The notes under the pieces are model-generated. The model was not told the DNA's origin and did no database searches. It saw only the letters and a list, made by a program, of their open reading frames with translations. The translations under genes and the position numbers were made by a program. From Deltaproteobacteria bacterium (lineage in GTDB: Bacteria; Myxococcota; Myxococcia; Myxococcales; 40CM-4-68-19), in NCBI GenBank assembly GCA_005879095.1, contig VBLM01000762.1, positions 1-6,718 of the forward strand: a stretch of DNA of 6,718 nucleotides. Direction: 5' to 3'. Shown here piece by piece: positions 5,194 through 6,718 of the stretch (the first letter of the stretch is position 1; every line of letters starts with the position of its first letter).

Positions 5194-6090
5194 TCACTTC
5201 GGGCCCTTCCGGGCCTTGCGGCATTCGGCGGACTTTTCGTGGGCGGTCTTGGCCAGAGGCGAGTTGCGGTGGGCCTGGGCCACTTCCTCGAAAAAGAGCG
5301 TGGCGTTCTCGCAGTCGCCCTGCGCCTGGAACGCCATGCCGATTTTCAGCAGCGCGTCCGGCACCTTGTCGGAGCCCTTGTATTCCTTGAGGACCTTCTG
5401 GAACTCGACGATCGCGTCGTTCCACTTCTTCTCGGCGTAGTACGTCTCGCCCAGCCAGTACTGCGCGTTCGGCGCCAGCTCGTCCTTGGGAAAGCGGGCG
5501 AGAAAATCCTGCAACAGCTCCCGCGCGCGCGGGATCTGGCCGGCGTCGAGCTTCTGCCGCGCCAGCGTGTAGATCGCCATCCGGTCGGTCGGGTGCTCCG
5601 CCTTGTCCAGCTCCTTCTGCCGCTGGACGACGAACTGGTTCGCCGCCTCCAGCGCCTTCTGCTGCTCCTGCGTCGTCTTCTCCAGCGCGTCGAGGCGGTG
5701 CTGCAGCACCTCGATCTGCCCGCGCAGGGCGGTGACGTCGTTCTGTGCCTTCTCCAGATCGACCGCCAGGTCCGCCCCGCTCTTCCGCGCCGCGCGATTG
5801 AGCGCGTCGAGCGCGTCCTGCAGCGCCTTGGCCTTCTTCGCCTGCTCCTCGGCCAGCTTCTGCCGCTCCAGGTTGGCGGTATCGATCTCCTTCTTCAGAT
5901 CGACCCGCAGCGCAGCGATGTCCTGCCGCATCTGCTCGCCTTCCTGCGCCGTCGTCACGCAAGCGGAGGCGAAAAAGACAAACAGCAACAGCGCACCGCG
6001 GAGGCGCGGAGAACACGGAGAAAAGACTTCTTTTTTCAAAAAAAACCTCCGCGCTCTCTGCGCCTCCGCGGTGCGCTTGAAGACTTTCAT
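5194..6090 (-). CDS. cpoB: Tol-Pal system lipoprotein CpoB/YbgF
   Basis: This 298-residue protein has the CpoB/YbgF layout: signal peptide, coiled coil, TPR domain. In E. coli CpoB links the Tol machine to peptidoglycan synthesis by PBP1B during division; a similar envelope role is inferred here. The hydrophobic core LLLFVFF (34-40) ends at A41-S42-A43-C44, a permissive lipobox (Ala at -3), so it is probably a lipoprotein, unlike the soluble periplasmic E. coli form. Residues about 50-165 are heptad-rich coiled coil (EQMRQDIAALRVDLKKEID, VTALRGQIEVLQHRLDALE). Residues 169-298 hold TPR-like helices, including APNAQYWLGETYYAEKKWND and DKVPDALLKIGMAFQAQGDC. The ATG is one base beyond the pal stop, with GGAG at 6101-6098 inside pal, indicating translational coupling. 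The oddity is residues 5-34, encoded by an 86-bp palindromic repeat, which give a signal-peptide N-region of about 33 residues rather than the usual handful. Confidence 0.88.
   Translation of the reverse strand: MKVFKRTAEAQRARRFFLKKEVFSPCSPRLRGALLLFVFFASACVTTAQEGEQMRQDIAALRVDLKKEIDTANLERQKLAEEQAKKAKALQDALDALNRAARKSGADLAVDLEKAQNDVTALRGQIEVLQHRLDALEKTTQEQQKALEAANQFVVQRQKELDKAEHPTDRMAIYTLARQKLDAGQIPRARELLQDFLARFPKDELAPNAQYWLGETYYAEKKWNDAIVEFQKVLKEYKGSDKVPDALLKIGMAFQAQGDCENATLFFEEVAQAHRNSPLAKTAHEKSAECRKARKGPK
5991..6076. repeat. 86-bp palindromic repeat (REP/MITE-like) inside the cpoB signal-peptide region
   Basis: The arms at 5991-6020 and 6047-6076 are inverted repeats matching at 27 of 30 bases (outer part GCGCACCGCGGAGGCGC exact), around a 26-base A/T-rich centre containing T- and A-runs. 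The tandem GCGGAG/CGGAG/ACGGAG blocks resemble dispersed palindromes of the form ccgcggaggcgcggagaacacggag...ctccgtg that occur in many copies in diverse bacteria, usually between genes. Here the element is in frame within cpoB and is translated (RTAEAQRARRFFLKK...SPRLRGA). No transposase is present. Confidence 0.85.
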
Positions 6091-6091
6091 G

Positions 6092-6718
6092 TCATTGCTC
6101 CGTAGACAATTCGACGCGGCGGTTGCGGGACCAGGCCGCTTCGTCGTGGCCCGGGTCGGCCGGCCGCTCCTTGCCGTAGGAGACGGCCTTCAGCCGGCGG
6201 AAATCGATCCCCAGTCCCGCCAGATATTTCTTGACCGCGTCCGCGCGCCGCATCCCGAGCGCGAGGTTGTACTCGGTGGTCCCGCGCTCGTCGGTGTGAC
6301 CGGAGAGGATCGCGCGCCGGAACGCCGCCTGCTGCAGACACTGAAAGTCTTCGTCGAGCTGCTTGCGCGTCTCCGGCTCGAGCGTCGCGTCGTCGAAGCC
6401 GAAGTAGACCGCCTTCACCTCGCACGCGCCCAGCTTCTGCGAGGCACTCGACTGCAGCACGCCGCCCTGCGCCTTGCACAGCTTGTCGACGCAGGCGCGT
6501 CCCTCGCCGCAGTCGGCGTCGGCGAGGCACGACTCCTCCGCGGAGCAGCGACCCGAGAGGCATTTCTTCCCCTCGCCGCAGTCCTGATCCGCGCCACATT
6601 CGGCGACGCACTTGCCCTCGGCCGAGCATTTCTGGCCGGCCCCGCAATCCTCGTTCTTCACACACTGCGGTTTCGCCACGCACAACGCGTTCTTGCACAG
6701 CGGCCGATCGGGATGGGC
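6092..6718 (-). CDS. pal: Pal-type peptidoglycan-associated lipoprotein with cysteine-rich N-terminal repeats (5' partial)
   Basis: The frame runs from the TGA at 6094-6092 to the right edge without a stop, so the start and lipoprotein signal lie outside; 208 residues are visible. Residues 8-81 hold 14 cysteines in three clear modules (QCVKNEDCGAGQKCSAEGKC, ECGADQDCGEGKKCLSGRC, SCLADADCGEGRACVDKLC) and a partial one before them. After a linker, the OmpA/Pal domain begins near residue 99: VYFGFDDATL (104-113), the peptidoglycan-binding SGHTDERGTTEYNLALGMRR (139-158), VSYGKERP (179-186) and DEAAWSRNRRVEL (192-204). D143 and R158 correspond to positions that contact diaminopimelate in Pal-type domains. 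By family, it anchors the outer membrane to peptidoglycan and binds TolB. Canonical Pal proteins lack such a cysteine-rich array. C99 and C127 in the OmpA part may also pair. A tolB gene is expected beyond the right edge. Confidence 0.88.
   Translation of the reverse strand, partial: AHPDRPLCKNALCVAKPQCVKNEDCGAGQKCSAEGKCVAECGADQDCGEGKKCLSGRCSAEESCLADADCGEGRACVDKLCKAQGGVLQSSASQKLGACEVKAVYFGFDDATLEPETRKQLDEDFQCLQQAAFRRAILSGHTDERGTTEYNLALGMRRADAVKKYLAGLGIDFRRLKAVSYGKERPADPGHDEAAWSRNRRVELSTEQ

Noticed and set aside
3985..6105. A 706-codon plus-strand open frame opposite the lipoprotein and cpoB genes
   Set aside because: The translation is low-complexity Arg/Ala/Val/Leu, has no domain, and mirrors the real minus-strand genes and their repeats.
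6092..6685. A TTG start at 6685 for the Pal-like protein
   Set aside because: The frame continues in the same cysteine-rich style to the window edge (DRPLCKNALC precedes it), so the true start and signal peptide lie outside.

Overview
The window looks like chromosomal DNA from a high-GC Gram-negative bacterium, most likely a member of the Myxococcota (former Deltaproteobacteria). This is inferred from strong G/C bias at third codon positions, a stand-alone HNH nuclease of a type I know from myxobacterial genomes, and cysteine-rich 'Dickkopf-like' repeat lipoproteins, which are common in that group. No rRNA, tRNA, CRISPR array or complete insertion sequence was seen.

Left block (1-1887, plus strand): three closely spaced genes. 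They are the C-terminal two thirds of a GT39/PMT-type membrane glycosyltransferase (open at the left edge), a small all-helical protein of unknown function, and a small [2Fe-2S] ferredoxin-like protein with unusual cluster-loop cysteine spacing. They may form one transcript. A convergent intergenic stretch (1888-2077) follows.

Middle block (2078-3480, minus strand): an HNH-endonuclease-type gene whose 3' end contains a perfect 22-bp palindrome. Upstream of it lies about 420 bp of non-coding DNA with an AT-rich patch, a TTGACA box and a small inverted repeat.

Right block (3481-6718, minus strand, read right to left): the end of a Tol-Pal locus. It contains pal (peptidoglycan-binding OmpA-like domain preceded by cysteine-rich repeats; 5' end beyond the right edge), then cpoB/ybgF (coiled coil plus TPR lipoprotein) one base after the pal stop codon, then a large lipoprotein with 83 cysteines in 552 residues. 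The products should act together at the outer membrane-peptidoglycan interface, and the cysteine-rich lipoprotein shares its repeat type with the N-terminal part of Pal.

The two most striking features are structural. First, an 86-bp imperfect palindrome (5991-6076), resembling the dispersed 'cggag' palindromic repeats found in many bacterial genomes, lies in frame inside the signal peptide of CpoB and supplies its extended N-region. Second, a 270-bp tandem duplication (268/270 identical, both differences synonymous) in the cysteine-rich lipoprotein gene has copied the lipobox into the middle of the protein. I found no convincing defence system or novel multi-gene machine. The window is a core envelope locus with repeat-driven remodelling of two lipoproteins.
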